The notes under the pieces are model-generated. The model saw nothing but the letters and a program-made list of their open reading frames with translations, made no database searches and was not told where the DNA came from. Shown one piece after another: positions 8,205-16,263 of a stretch of DNA of 30,718 nucleotides. The number at the start of each line of letters is the position of its first letter. Positions within the stretch are counted from its first letter, which is position 1. This stretch comes from Caryophanales bacterium. Lineage in GTDB: Bacteria; Bacillota_I; Bacilli_A; RFN20; CAG-826. The stretch lies in NCBI GenBank assembly GCA_016280685.1, contig JAEEHE010000113.1, positions 1-30,718 on the forward strand, in the 5' to 3' direction. The position numbers and the translations under genes are program-made.

Positions 8205-11200
8205 TTATGCTAAGGCAACGACTTCAGCAGTAATGTTTCCGATATAGAAACTACCAGTCATAGTCTTAGTATTGGTGTATAAGCAGAGCCAATTAACACC
8301 AGCAGTCGATTTGTATTGGACTGTTAATTCTTGGTATCCACCACCGATTCCACCAGCGGACATTTGGATGAATTGAGAGTTGTCGCAGTTGAGGAATAAA
8401 GCACCATTCCAAGAGAAGTTATACACATGAACTGTGAATTTATATGTAACACCTTGTTCAACTTTAACACCACCGAGATTGACTAATTCAATATTGCCAT
8501 CAGCGGCACCGGTTCCGGTCCATGTGACTTTCTTTGGAGCAGTACCTAAACCTGGGTGAGCGGCTAATTGATCATCAATATCATTTTCATAATTGGAAAT
8601 GGTTGTGATGTTCTTGCTTGTTCCACCTGCCATATTAGCACCAGATTGATAAAGGGTGATGACATCGCCAACTTTATAACCGTTAGGTGTTTGATCTTGT
8701 GGAGCTTCATAATCTGCTACTGTTGCAGAAGCAGCATAGAGATAAACTTCACCACTGTTGTAGAGAGAGAAATATTCGAAACCAGTTGTTGGTTTGGTGT
8801 TAAATGTAATTCTCTTTAAACCATTACCTAAATCTTCTTTAGTGACATCTTGTGCATGCCCATTAACTAAGAAGTACTGAACGGCTGTGACTTCATAGTA
8901 TTCAAGAACGATTGTGAGTTCTTTTCCATCAGGAACATTAGTGCCACTTAAGCCGACGATTTGTGCATTAGCACCACCGCCTAATGTGACGTGGTCAACA
9001 TATGTACCTTTGCCTTGTAAAGCGGCTTTAACTGTAGCATTTTCAATCTTGTCAACCTTGACAACTTCATTACATGAAGAGAAGCCAAGGTGATGATTGG
9101 CACTGCCAATTTCCCAACTAAATCCAGCGGCTAATTCTTCCGCGGTTGGAGTGTAGTTTGTGAAGACAATTTCTGGTTCAACGCAAGAGATTGTCACTTT
9201 ACCAATGTACATTTCCACTGTGCCATTATAGGTTGTGAGAAGGGTATCGAGTTGTAACATTTCAGCGGTTAATTCCACGGAGAAGTGGAAACGTTTGAAG
9301 TTACCGCTGACAGTTTCTCTTGTATAGGCAGTTCCTGGTTGCGTATAGTTGCTATTTCCATCACCATATACGATGAGATATTGGAAAGCATCACTGACAG
9401 AATAATAATCGATTGTGATATCAAAGATATGACCGGCTGTAAGATTGTTTTTGCCAATACCTAACGCCATCTTGCCACCTCTGAATCTCAAGACATTGGC
9501 ACCAAATTCATTATTAGCTTGGATAGCGGCTTTAATAGTTGCGTCTTCCATGTTGGCGACATCGATATATTCAGAGTTATCGAAATCGAGGAATTTATCG
9601 ACCATATTCCATGTATAACCAGCTTCTAATTCAGCGGTTGTTGGAACATAAGCAGATGGTTTATCAATGACTTCTTGTGGTGGGATATAGTCATATAATC
9701 TAGCGGTAATCTTACCAATATAGATTTCATCAGCAGCACTTGTGCCATAGAAGTTAACAACATCGGTTCCACCATAACTATTGAGTAATAATTTTGCGGT
9801 TGTTTTCTTGATGTTACCACTGATAACTTCAGTAGAAATATTGTCACCATTAATGGTTGGGTTACCACCATTACATCCCATATAGATAATCGCGCCTAAA
9901 TCTTTGACGGAATAGAACCAGAAACTAACTTCTAAGATCTTTCCAGCGATGACGTTATTCTTATTTAAGGATCTCATTTGGTGATCAGCTTGACCTTGAA
10001 CCTTAATGACGTTTTCACCAAAGAATTCGCTTCCTTGAACAGCAGCCTTAATTGTGGCGTCTTCTAATTCATTAACAGCAATGAAGGAAGTGTTGGAAAT
10101 TTCTGCTGCAGCAGTAGACATATTCCAAGAGAATCCGCCTTCCGCTAATAATTGTTCAGTGGTTGGGCTGACATAAGTAATTTGTGTTTCTTCTTTTGCG
10201 GTGACAACGATGTTATCAATAGCCATGAAGGAATCAACATTAGGATTACTTGCGTTATGATTGAAGATTCTCATATAACAGTTGGTTGGAGAGGCTGGGA
10301 AGACAAATCTTGAATATGTTTCTTCGAAGTGGACGACTTGACCAACTTGAGGAGCTAATTTAGTATCCTTGCCCATCGCACCAGCGGAGGTGTCATAAGA
10401 GAGGGAGAAATATAAACCATTGAAGCAACCATCACTATTGATCGCTTTATAATCGAAGGAAATTGTATAAGTAACTTGTGTTTCTCTTCTCACGACATCG
10501 TGGATAACCTTACCGAATAAGCAGTTCGCAGAACCGATAATGGTTTTGGCGTTGAAGATTAAGGAGTTACCAGCAATTGCTTCATCTGTACCAGAGATAT
10601 AAGAAGCTCTTTGTCCGTCGACTAATGATTTGTAATAAGGTGATTTGCTACCTTTTGCAAAGTTTTCTTTATAAGTGGAGTAATTGGTGATGTTAGCAGG
10701 ATTGTTTTCTTCCGCGGTAACGGCTGTTTCTGCATTAGCAGGAATAACGTTAACGGTAATTGTTTCTGTATCATAACCACCTTCACTATCTTCGGCGTAG
10801 AAGGTAATTTCATGGGCACCAGCAACTTTAGATGAGAACACGCCATTGGAGATAGAAGAATCGCCAAAGGAGTCTTCGAATTCTACATCGAGCTCATGTC
10901 CTAAATAGTCTGTAGCGGTCACGGCTGGTAATTGTAATGTTTCACCAGCGTTCATAGAGAATTCTCTTTCGGAACCTTCAATAGCAATTGTTGGTTCAGA
11001 ATACTCGGTGACATTCCATTTCGCTACGAGAGTAATGTCAGCATTGACAGGAGTTGCAAAGTCATAAGCTTGACCTTGTAATTGCCATTCTGCAAATGTA
11101 AATGTGGATGTGCCTTCTGCTGGTCTTGTTGGGTCAGCAGGTCTAGTTGCGGTTTGACCACGGGCAACTTTTTGCGGATCAACTGGAGAACCACCATTAC

Positions 11201-11570
11201 TATCAAATGTAACAGTGAATCTTAATTGAGTGGCATCATAACTGGCGGTATATGTCGCGTCAGCTGTAGCTGCGACAATATCAGGAACCCATTTAGCAAA
11301 CGTATAAGAATAGTCCTCTGTTGCCGCTTTTGTTGGTGTAACACCAGTATATACTGGCATTTCGCCTTCTTCGACTTTACCTTGTTGGAGAACTGTACCA
11401 TCATCATTAACGAACTTAATTGTGTATTCGTTAACAGTTTGCGATTCAGATGGAGATTGGCTTTCGCTTGGTTGAACTGGTTCGGATTCTTTTTTACTAC
11501 CGCATCCAATTAGAGCAGAACAAGCGAGAAATCCCATGACCAACAAGAGTCCAAATTTCTTTTGTTTCAT
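8205..11570 (-). CDS. Large surface lipoprotein with InlB-type repeats and tandem unrecognised beta-sandwich repeats
   Basis: 1121 residues. The lipoprotein signal peptide ends in the lipobox ALIGC (Cys23), followed by a Ser/Glu/Gln spacer. Residues about 49-111 and 117-189 are two InlB B-repeat / Flg_new-like units (VTFDSNGGSPVDPQ, LVAKW). Residues 195-277 look Ig-like. About 295-458 looks like a carbohydrate-binding beta-sandwich ending FMAIDNIVVTAKEE. Then come three copies of an unfamiliar unit (about 466-628, 641-797, 803-953), each opening T-x-x-x-L-x-A-G-[FY]-[ST]-W and containing E-[DN]-A-T-[IV]-K-A-A. A distinct terminal module (about 964-1121) ends TGSFYIGNITAEVVALA. No catalytic motif is apparent, so I infer a cell-surface glycan-binding or scaffold protein. 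It follows the beta-helix lipoprotein by 53 bp with AAAGGA nine bases before ATG, and is probably co-transcribed with it. Confidence 0.8.
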   Translation of the reverse strand: MKQKKFGLLLVMGFLACSALIGCGSKKESEPVQPSESQSPSESQTVNEYTIKFVNDDGTVLQQGKVEEGEMPVYTGVTPTKAATEDYSYTFAKWVPDIVAATADATYTASYDATQLRFTVTFDSNGGSPVDPQKVARGQTATRPADPTRPAEGTSTFTFAEWQLQGQAYDFATPVNADITLVAKWNVTEYSEPTIAIEGSEREFSMNAGETLQLPAVTATDYLGHELDVEFEDSFGDSSISNGVFSSKVAGAHEITFYAEDSEGGYDTETITVNVIPANAETAVTAEENNPANITNYSTYKENFAKGSKSPYYKSLVDGQRASYISGTDEAIAGNSLIFNAKTIIGSANCLFGKVIHDVVRRETQVTYTISFDYKAINSDGCFNGLYFSLSYDTSAGAMGKDTKLAPQVGQVVHFEETYSRFVFPASPTNCYMRIFNHNASNPNVDSFMAIDNIVVTAKEETQITYVSPTTEQLLAEGGFSWNMSTAAAEISNTSFIAVNELEDATIKAAVQGSEFFGENVIKVQGQADHQMRSLNKNNVIAGKILEVSFWFYSVKDLGAIIYMGCNGGNPTINGDNISTEVISGNIKKTTAKLLLNSYGGTDVVNFYGTSAADEIYIGKITARLYDYIPPQEVIDKPSAYVPTTAELEAGYTWNMVDKFLDFDNSEYIDVANMEDATIKAAIQANNEFGANVLRFRGGKMALGIGKNNLTAGHIFDITIDYYSVSDAFQYLIVYGDGNSNYTQPGTAYTRETVSGNFKRFHFSVELTAEMLQLDTLLTTYNGTVEMYIGKVTISCVEPEIVFTNYTPTAEELAAGFSWEIGSANHHLGFSSCNEVVKVDKIENATVKAALQGKGTYVDHVTLGGGANAQIVGLSGTNVPDGKELTIVLEYYEVTAVQYFLVNGHAQDVTKEDLGNGLKRITFNTKPTTGFEYFSLYNSGEVYLYAASATVADYEAPQDQTPNGYKVGDVITLYQSGANMAGGTSKNITTISNYENDIDDQLAAHPGLGTAPKKVTWTGTGAADGNIELVNLGGVKVEQGVTYKFTVHVYNFSWNGALFLNCDNSQFIQMSAGGIGGGYQELTVQYKSTAGVNWLCLYTNTKTMTGSFYIGNITAEVVALA
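8208..8681 (-). repeat. Terminal module shared with the 440-residue secreted protein
   Basis: Codons about 964-1121 of the lipoprotein match codons about 287-440 of the gene at 14921-16243. Both read LYQSGA/VYQSGA, an LGT-x-PKKV segment, W-L-C-L near the end and TGSFYIGNIT at the end. Similarity is visible at DNA level too (AATATAGAAACT/CGATATAGAAACT and GTAAGCAGAGCCAAT/ATAAGCAGAGCCAAT), which points to a duplication within the locus. Confidence 0.75.
8712..10175 (-). repeat. Three tandem ~155-residue protein repeats inside the lipoprotein gene
   Basis: Units lie at about 9687-10175, 9180-9650 and 8712-9164. Shared landmarks in each are an opening PT-x-x-E/Q-L with G-[FY]-[ST]-W, then E-[DN]-A-T-[IV]-K-A-A-[IVL]-Q, then K-N-N or G-T-N-[VL]-x-x-G-K/H, an aromatic [FY]-[WY]-x-V segment, G-N-[IFL]-K-[KR], and a closing V/I-Y-I-G-K-[IV]-T or V-Y-L-Y. 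A fourth copy is at 15428-15898 in another gene. Boundaries are by eye. Confidence 0.7.
11004..11426 (-). repeat. Two InlB B-repeat (Listeria-Bacteroides repeat)-type units in the lipoprotein
   Basis: The two units contain VNDDGTVLQQ...YTFAKWVPDI and VTFDSNGGSPVDPQ...FTFAEWQLQG...LVAKW. These match the beta-grasp InlB B-repeat pattern found in many Gram-positive surface proteins. They probably serve as spacer or adhesion modules close to the membrane anchor. Confidence 0.7.
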
Positions 11571-11623
11571 ACATCTTTTTCCTTTCTATAAAAAATATGT
11601 TTTAGGTATTGCTACCTTGAAAC
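11571..11623 (-). other. Short intergenic spacer with GCAA-loop hairpin
   Basis: The 53-bp gap between the two lipoprotein genes holds a small hairpin, AGGTA-GCAA-TACCT on the minus strand (11604-11617), with a GNRA-type loop, and the ribosome binding site AAAGGA. The stem is short and the run of T after it begins about nine bases later, so a strong terminator is unlikely. A processing or weak attenuation site is possible. Confidence 0.35.
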
Positions 11624-13903
11624 CTAATTAAAAATTTCTGAAGTGTTATTTTCATCAATTAACCCTTCAATTTCCCCATTAATTGTTAATAAACTATCAG
11701 GAGTTACACCACGAGTGATGATATATTTATTATTTCTAAATCTCGCATTCGCGCTGGTATCGATAGAGAAAATACGGTTATTAGCTTTAACTATTGCGTA
11801 AACCAAATTGTTATTTACATCGATCTCATCAGTCGCACTTAAACGCACAGCATAATCGATAGATCCATTCAAATAATTATTAGTGATTTGACAATGATGA
11901 ATATTACCGATTGCACCACGTCCACTAGAGCCATAGGAGAAGAGGTGGATATCGTGGCCAGAGTTATTAAAGAATTTGTTATTAGCAATCAAGATATTAT
12001 CAGGAAGGATAGCTTCACCAAAGATATCTCTCACACCTAATACTTGAATCGCGCCATGAACGATATTGCGGAAACAACAATTGCTGATTTCAGAATGTCT
12101 AGCTTGTAATAAGATGCCTCTATTACGTTTATGTTGAATTAAACAATTGTGTAAATACATGTGTGTCGCTTTAGTGTCATTACCCACTAAATAATTAACA
12201 TCGTTATTTTCCACCTTTGCGCCATTAAGACCTTTAACTTTGACATCGTAATTAGAACCATTCTTTTCTAATTCAATAATTTCAAAACTCTTCATTCTTT
12301 GTAACGTCTCTTTATCGAATAATTCGATAATGTCTCCGACATCAAATTTGGTATCAGGTTTTTGACCAGCTTGTTTAATAGTTAGGCGAGAGCTAATCTT
12401 ACTGACATCGCTAATCGTGCAATACCAAGTCTTAATATTTAAAGCGTCGTCATGAGAGGCTTCTAAAATACAGTTGGTAATCTTTAAATCTTCTTCTATA
12501 GAAACGGAGTGGATGATATCGGCTGTACATGTCATAATACGCGCTGAACCTTCTTTACAACGATAATTAGTTCTATTGATAAAGATGTTCTTACCACCAC
12601 CGAGATGGCATCCCATACCGCCGGTTGTGTAGATGTTGAGATTTTCTAAATAGAGGTTCTCACAATCATCAAATGATAAACCGGGATTTTGATACATTGT
12701 GAAAGCAAAGGAAACATGCGTTCCGATAACTGGTGTTTTATAAGAACAATAAGCAAATCCTTTATTTAATCTAATGGTTAACAAATCACCATCGAAATAA
12801 AGATTGGTAACACCAGGATTATTGAAGCTTGTCGCCGAATTATAGAACAAATTGTGACTTAAATCAGGAACATATCTTCCAGTTTTTTCATCGAGATAGC
12901 ACTCCATATAGGAACATTGTCCGCTTCCTGAATTTGTCGCGTCGAAATTACGATATCCTTGATAAGCTAAATCAAATTCTTCTGGCACTTTGATGGTGAT
13001 ATCTGCGTAACCATCACCATCACTGACGCTTGTAATCACACCACTAATCGTGGGTGAATGAACCATATCAAATTGGAGATTATTTAAATGGAGATTATGA
13101 CATGACGTGGCAATGAAATATGATCCCCATGTTTCTGATAAGAAGATGGTGTTTGGTTTACCAACCAAATATAAATCATCAATTCCTGAGATAATGATTG
13201 GGGATTTGATATCATATGCGATATCTTCAAATTCTATAATTTTTATACCTTGAACATTTTTAATTGAGGAGATAAAGGCCGCTAAAGTGCCAGCATTATT
13301 TGCCGCACCATAATACATACCAATATCATCTTTCGCAGAATAGACATGAACATCCGCAGTTTTTTCAGGAACTGGATATAATTCTTCGTTATATAATTTA
13401 TCTTCATCAATACCGACGATACCAGGTTCAGATAAACCGATATTATCTTCTACGGCAAAACCGCCTTGATAGGGACCGCTCGCTAATTTTTCTAAAGCTG
13501 TTTTTTTATCTAACATAACTACCTGCTGTGCAATATGAATCGTAAAGGAAGCGCTTTGTCCACCATAGGTGATAACTACTTCATGATCACCGGGAACAGA
13601 CATATCAACAGGAGAGATATCATAACCACTATTAATTGTGGTGATGGAATCATCACTATAATAAACAGTGATTAATAAACCAGTTAAATCAAGTTGTTCA
13701 CCCACTACATAATTGGTCTTAAAAGAACCGGAGATAGAAATAGATGTCACAATCTTATCCTCTTTACTAGATGATTGGCTTTGTTCTGATTCACTATAAG
13801 AAGAATCGCCACTACTAGTAACGGGTTTTTGTGTATTGCAAGCACTCAAAAATAAGGAAAAACAAATGAGTGCTGTGGCAAAAAAGTTTACTTTGCTTTT
13901 CAT
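11624..13903 (-). CDS. Surface lipoprotein with Ig-like domain and GH110-like right-handed beta-helix
   Basis: 759 residues. A signal peptide with lipobox LSAC (Cys22) precedes a Ser-rich linker. Residues about 51-127 form a bacterial Ig-like group-3/4 type domain (YVVGEQLDLTGLLITVYYSD). The rest is a parallel beta-helix with repeated N-N-x-F/L turns. The core resembles GH110 alpha-1,3-galactosidases: CTADIIHS, then 23 residues later SHDDALNIKTWY (Asp462, Asp485-Asp486), then FDVGDIIELFD and HKRNRGILLQARHSEISNCC. From memory, GH110 uses a D...DD triad with this layout. Function is inferred: hydrolysis of alpha-galactosyl or related linkages at the cell surface. It is the first gene after the divergent promoter region, with AAAAAGG before ATG as a weak ribosome binding site. 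Another beta-helix lyase or epimerase activity is possible. Confidence 0.75.
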   Translation of the reverse strand: MKSKVNFFATALICFSLFLSACNTQKPVTSSGDSSYSESEQSQSSSKEDKIVTSISISGSFKTNYVVGEQLDLTGLLITVYYSDDSITTINSGYDISPVDMSVPGDHEVVITYGGQSASFTIHIAQQVVMLDKKTALEKLASGPYQGGFAVEDNIGLSEPGIVGIDEDKLYNEELYPVPEKTADVHVYSAKDDIGMYYGAANNAGTLAAFISSIKNVQGIKIIEFEDIAYDIKSPIIISGIDDLYLVGKPNTIFLSETWGSYFIATSCHNLHLNNLQFDMVHSPTISGVITSVSDGDGYADITIKVPEEFDLAYQGYRNFDATNSGSGQCSYMECYLDEKTGRYVPDLSHNLFYNSATSFNNPGVTNLYFDGDLLTIRLNKGFAYCSYKTPVIGTHVSFAFTMYQNPGLSFDDCENLYLENLNIYTTGGMGCHLGGGKNIFINRTNYRCKEGSARIMTCTADIIHSVSIEEDLKITNCILEASHDDALNIKTWYCTISDVSKISSRLTIKQAGQKPDTKFDVGDIIELFDKETLQRMKSFEIIELEKNGSNYDVKVKGLNGAKVENNDVNYLVGNDTKATHMYLHNCLIQHKRNRGILLQARHSEISNCCFRNIVHGAIQVLGVRDIFGEAILPDNILIANNKFFNNSGHDIHLFSYGSSGRGAIGNIHHCQITNNYLNGSIDYAVRLSATDEIDVNNNLVYAIVKANNRIFSIDTSANARFRNNKYIITRGVTPDSLLTINGEIEGLIDENNTSEIFN

Positions 13904-13932
13904 ATACCTTTTTCTTACTTTTATTCTAATTC

Positions 13933-13956
13933 GTATACGTATATAAATACATATAC
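13933..13956. promoter_or_regulatory. Imperfect inverted repeat in the divergent promoter region
   Basis: GTATACGTA-TATAAA-TACATATAC pairs 8 of 9 positions per arm. It lies 30-53 bp upstream of the beta-helix lipoprotein start and 60-84 bp upstream of the AraC start. It is a candidate operator or part of the minus-strand promoter. Confidence 0.35.
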
Positions 13957-13983
13957 AATACTTAATTCAATATATATTTTTTT
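13955..13983 (-). promoter_or_regulatory. Promoter-region block shared with 7195-7229
   Basis: ACAATACTTAATT is followed directly by CAATATATATTTTTTT. It matches the block upstream of the GH127-like operon except for two small indels. The shared sequence is too long for chance similarity in AT-rich DNA to be the easy explanation, and suggests joint regulation of the two operons. Confidence 0.45.
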
Positions 13984-14010
13984 GACTTTTTAGCGTCTTC
14001 TTATTATTAT
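13982..14010 (+). promoter_or_regulatory. Promoter of the AraC-family regulator
   Basis: TTGACT (13982-13987), exactly 17 bases, then TATTAT (14005-14010) matches the sigma-A consensus at 5/6 in both hexamers. The predicted transcription start, 6-8 bases further on, falls on the ATG at 14017, so the message may be leaderless. No Shine-Dalgarno is present. Confidence 0.6.
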
Positions 14011-14016
14011 TTCAAT

Positions 14017-14871
14017 ATGGCTGATAATCTCTCTTGGTTAAGAACTTCGTGGTTCCGTTATATCGATACCAATATCACAACACAAAACGGAATTGTCCCT
14101 GAAATCTTTGGCTATGAACAATGTAGCCCTAAAAAGAATCAACTCCAATCCAATAAGGATTGTTATTCTTTACATTTTGTCATCCAAGGCGAGGGAAAAT
14201 TAAACGATATCAAAATCAAGGAAGGAGATGCCTTTATTCTTCCTCCGCATTGTAATTTCAAATATAGCCCTAATCCTAAAAAACCATGGGAATATGTCTG
14301 GGTAGAATATAATGGTTATCTCGCGGAAAGATTTACTAGACATGCAGGATTCACTGACAACAACTTAGTATTAAGAAACCTAAAATGCTTTGATGAAATA
14401 TTAGAACTATTTAAAAAGGTATTCTTAGAAGCTTCTGTTTTGACCAATAAACATGCAAGAACAATGTTTTTTGAATCATATACCATAGAAATGCTAGGTT
14501 TATTAACGCAAGAGAAAGGTTATGAACTCACTTATCGCCAAAAGAGTATCAGTGAAATAAACATGCAAAAAATCATACATTATATTGAGGCACATTATTC
14601 CGATCCCGACCTCAGCGTTTCTACTGTCGCAGAAGAATTCTTCTATGTCCCTTCTTATCTCACTCGTCTATTTAAGAAATACGCTTCTGTGAATCCCAAT
14701 AAATACATTACCCAAATAAGATTAGAAAAGGCTTTAAATCTATTAGGTAATAGAGAATTATCAATCGAACAAATCTCTGTTCTAGTGGGCTATAAAAACC
14801 CATTCTATTTCTCTAAAGAATTTAAAAAGTATTATGGGGTGCCGCCATCAAAATATTTCGATAAAGATTAA
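14017..14871 (+). CDS. AraC-family transcriptional regulator
   Basis: 284 residues and the only plus-strand gene. Residues about 45-110 form a cupin-like sensor (HFVIQGEGKLN, IKEGDAFILPPHCNFKY). Residues about 180-282 are the twin helix-turn-helix of AraC/XylS proteins: LSVSTVAEEFFYVPSYLTRL and LSIEQISVLVGYKNPFYFSK, ending YYGVPPSKYF. Members typically activate sugar-use operons when the sensor domain binds a sugar. It is divergent from the beta-helix lipoprotein operon and convergent with the importer operon, so it is the obvious local regulator. The 113-bp divergent region has an inverted repeat and a block also found upstream of the GH127-like operon. The start is fixed by the near-absence of other early ATGs; a promoter with near-consensus spacing places the transcript start at the ATG. 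Confidence 0.92.
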   Translation: MADNLSWLRTSWFRYIDTNITTQNGIVPEIFGYEQCSPKKNQLQSNKDCYSLHFVIQGEGKLNDIKIKEGDAFILPPHCNFKYSPNPKKPWEYVWVEYNGYLAERFTRHAGFTDNNLVLRNLKCFDEILELFKKVFLEASVLTNKHARTMFFESYTIEMLGLLTQEKGYELTYRQKSISEINMQKIIHYIEAHYSDPDLSVSTVAEEFFYVPSYLTRLFKKYASVNPNKYITQIRLEKALNLLGNRELSIEQISVLVGYKNPFYFSKEFKKYYGVPPSKYFDKD

Positions 14872-14879
14872 GACCATAT

Positions 14880-14914
14880 AAAAAGATCCGAATTAAGAAA
14901 CCCGGATCTTTTTT
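14880..14914. terminator. Bidirectional Rho-independent terminator
   Basis: AAAAAGATCCG pairs with CGGATCTTTTT over 11 bp with a 12-base loop, followed by TTTTTTG on the plus strand and by a T-run (from the A-run) on the minus strand. It sits between the stop codons of the convergent AraC gene (14871) and the 440-residue protein gene (14921), serving both. Confidence 0.9.
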
Positions 14915-14920
14915 GTTTTA

Positions 14921-16243
14921 TTAAATTGCTAAGACGGTAACTGTAATATTGCCAATATAGAAACTGCCTGTTGCACTACCGGTATTGGAATGTAAGCAGA
15001 GCCAATCAACCGAGTGTACACAATTAACTGTCGCGGTTAATTGATGGTGCCCAGCATCTAATCCACCAGCAGTTAAGTTATTGAAACAGTCAGCGTTTTC
15101 GGCATTGCTATCAAACATTAAATAGATGCTTCCATTAAAGTCGACATTATAGATGTCCATAGTAATACGATATTGTACACCAGCTTCAATCTTAGTCTGG
15201 TTGCCATGATTAATTTCTACATATCCATTAGGATTATTGATATTCACTTTCTTTGGTGAAGTTCCTAATTCGGCATAATCACTTAAATTAGCAATTCCAT
15301 CGTCATAATCAGTAATCGAATATCCGTTCTTATTATTGCCAGCAAAACCTGCACCAGATTGATAGACATTAATTACTTCATTAAGCGCGTGGCCGGCAGG
15401 AGTTGTATCTTCATAAACATGATCCTTCATAGACACTCTAATCATATAGACATAGATATCAACAAGTGTTCCTGCTGGATAGACAGAAATATAATCAAAT
15501 CCCACTGTTGGTTCGATGGAAAATGTCCATTTTTTAAGATTGCCACCACTGATATTCTTTTTACTACCAGATCCACTTCCGTTATAAAGAAAATGTGGAG
15601 TATCAACAACATAGTAGTAACGCATTTCAATACTTAAATCTTTGCCATTAGGAACATTAGTGGAATTCAAACCATTAAATTTGATATTTCCGGATCCATC
15701 ATTAGATTTAATATGTAATACATAATCTTTAGAACCGCTAGCACCGCTAATGGTATTTCTTATCGTATCATCTTCAATAAGAGCAACCCTTTCCACTGTG
15801 GTTTGTGAATCGAAACTAATATGTTTGCTCCCACCAATGGACCAAGTATAACTATCTGATTTCATTAATTGTGCAGTTGTGGGTACTACTTCTGCGAAGT
15901 TCTTCTCTACATAACGAATATCCTGCGGATTGTTGTTAATATAGGCTATAGTTTCGTCACTGACAGTTAAGGGGTCAGCATCAAGATTTCTTCCCACTGT
16001 CGGTTCTTCTAATTGCACATAGTGATGATCGCAACAAACCCAATATTCCTTACATCCAATGCTGGTATTTGTCGGTGCTTTCGCCGCATAGTGATTCCAA
16101 TAACAATCAGAAGTAGCACTATGTTCTTCCGCGTTTGATTTAAATAGTTGGTTTCCACCTTGAATAAACATCGCTGTCGCTGTAGCAATAGTTAGTGTCA
16201 AGGTTGCAACAAAAACGCCTAAAGTTTTTCTATTTATTTTCAT
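14921..16243 (-). CDS. Secreted protein of unrecognised family sharing repeat and terminal modules with the 1121-residue lipoprotein
   Basis: 440 residues. A basic start and hydrophobic stretch (KINRKTLGVFVATLTLTIAT) form a signal peptide or N-terminal anchor without a lipobox. Residues about 47-76 hold a Cys/His-rich segment (SDCYWNHYAAKAPTNT, EYWVCCDHHYV) like the short K-x-P-T-x-T-x-x-G-x-x-E-Y-W motifs common in gut Firmicutes surface proteins. Residues 116-272 are one copy of the repeat found three times in the lipoprotein. Residues 287-440 match that protein's terminal module, ending TGSFYIGNITVTVLAI. No catalytic motif is visible, and glycan binding is an inference from the beta-sandwich look and the locus. 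It is the last gene of the importer operon, 20 bp after the beta-helix gene, with GGAG eleven bases before ATG. Confidence 0.72.
   Translation of the reverse strand: MKINRKTLGVFVATLTLTIATATAMFIQGGNQLFKSNAEEHSATSDCYWNHYAAKAPTNTSIGCKEYWVCCDHHYVQLEEPTVGRNLDADPLTVSDETIAYINNNPQDIRYVEKNFAEVVPTTAQLMKSDSYTWSIGGSKHISFDSQTTVERVALIEDDTIRNTISGASGSKDYVLHIKSNDGSGNIKFNGLNSTNVPNGKDLSIEMRYYYVVDTPHFLYNGSGSGSKKNISGGNLKKWTFSIEPTVGFDYISVYPAGTLVDIYVYMIRVSMKDHVYEDTTPAGHALNEVINVYQSGAGFAGNNKNGYSITDYDDGIANLSDYAELGTSPKKVNINNPNGYVEINHGNQTKIEAGVQYRITMDIYNVDFNGSIYLMFDSNAENADCFNNLTAGGLDAGHHQLTATVNCVHSVDWLCLHSNTGSATGSFYIGNITVTVLAI
15428..15898 (-). repeat. Single copy of the ~155-residue repeat
   Basis: Codons 116-272 open PTTAQLMKSDSYTWSIGG and contain GLNSTNVPNGKDLSIEMRYY, closely matching GLSGTNVPDGKELTIVLEYY of the third repeat in the lipoprotein at 8205-11570. 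The terminal module follows at 14924-15385. This copy is therefore nearest to repeat 3. Confidence 0.7.
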
Positions 16244-16263
16244 ATATATGGCTCCATTAAATA

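Noticed and set aside
11226..11513. Open frame on the plus strand opposite the large lipoprotein gene, and similar antisense frames at 8568, 17821, 19100 and 23113
   Set aside because: They lie wholly within well-supported minus-strand genes, have no ribosome binding site or recognisable domain, and show low-complexity or Cys/His/Ile-biased composition typical of shadow frames.
11604..11617. Terminator between the two lipoprotein genes
   Set aside because: The stem is only 5 bp and the T-run is separated by about nine bases, so a strong intrinsic terminator is not supported.
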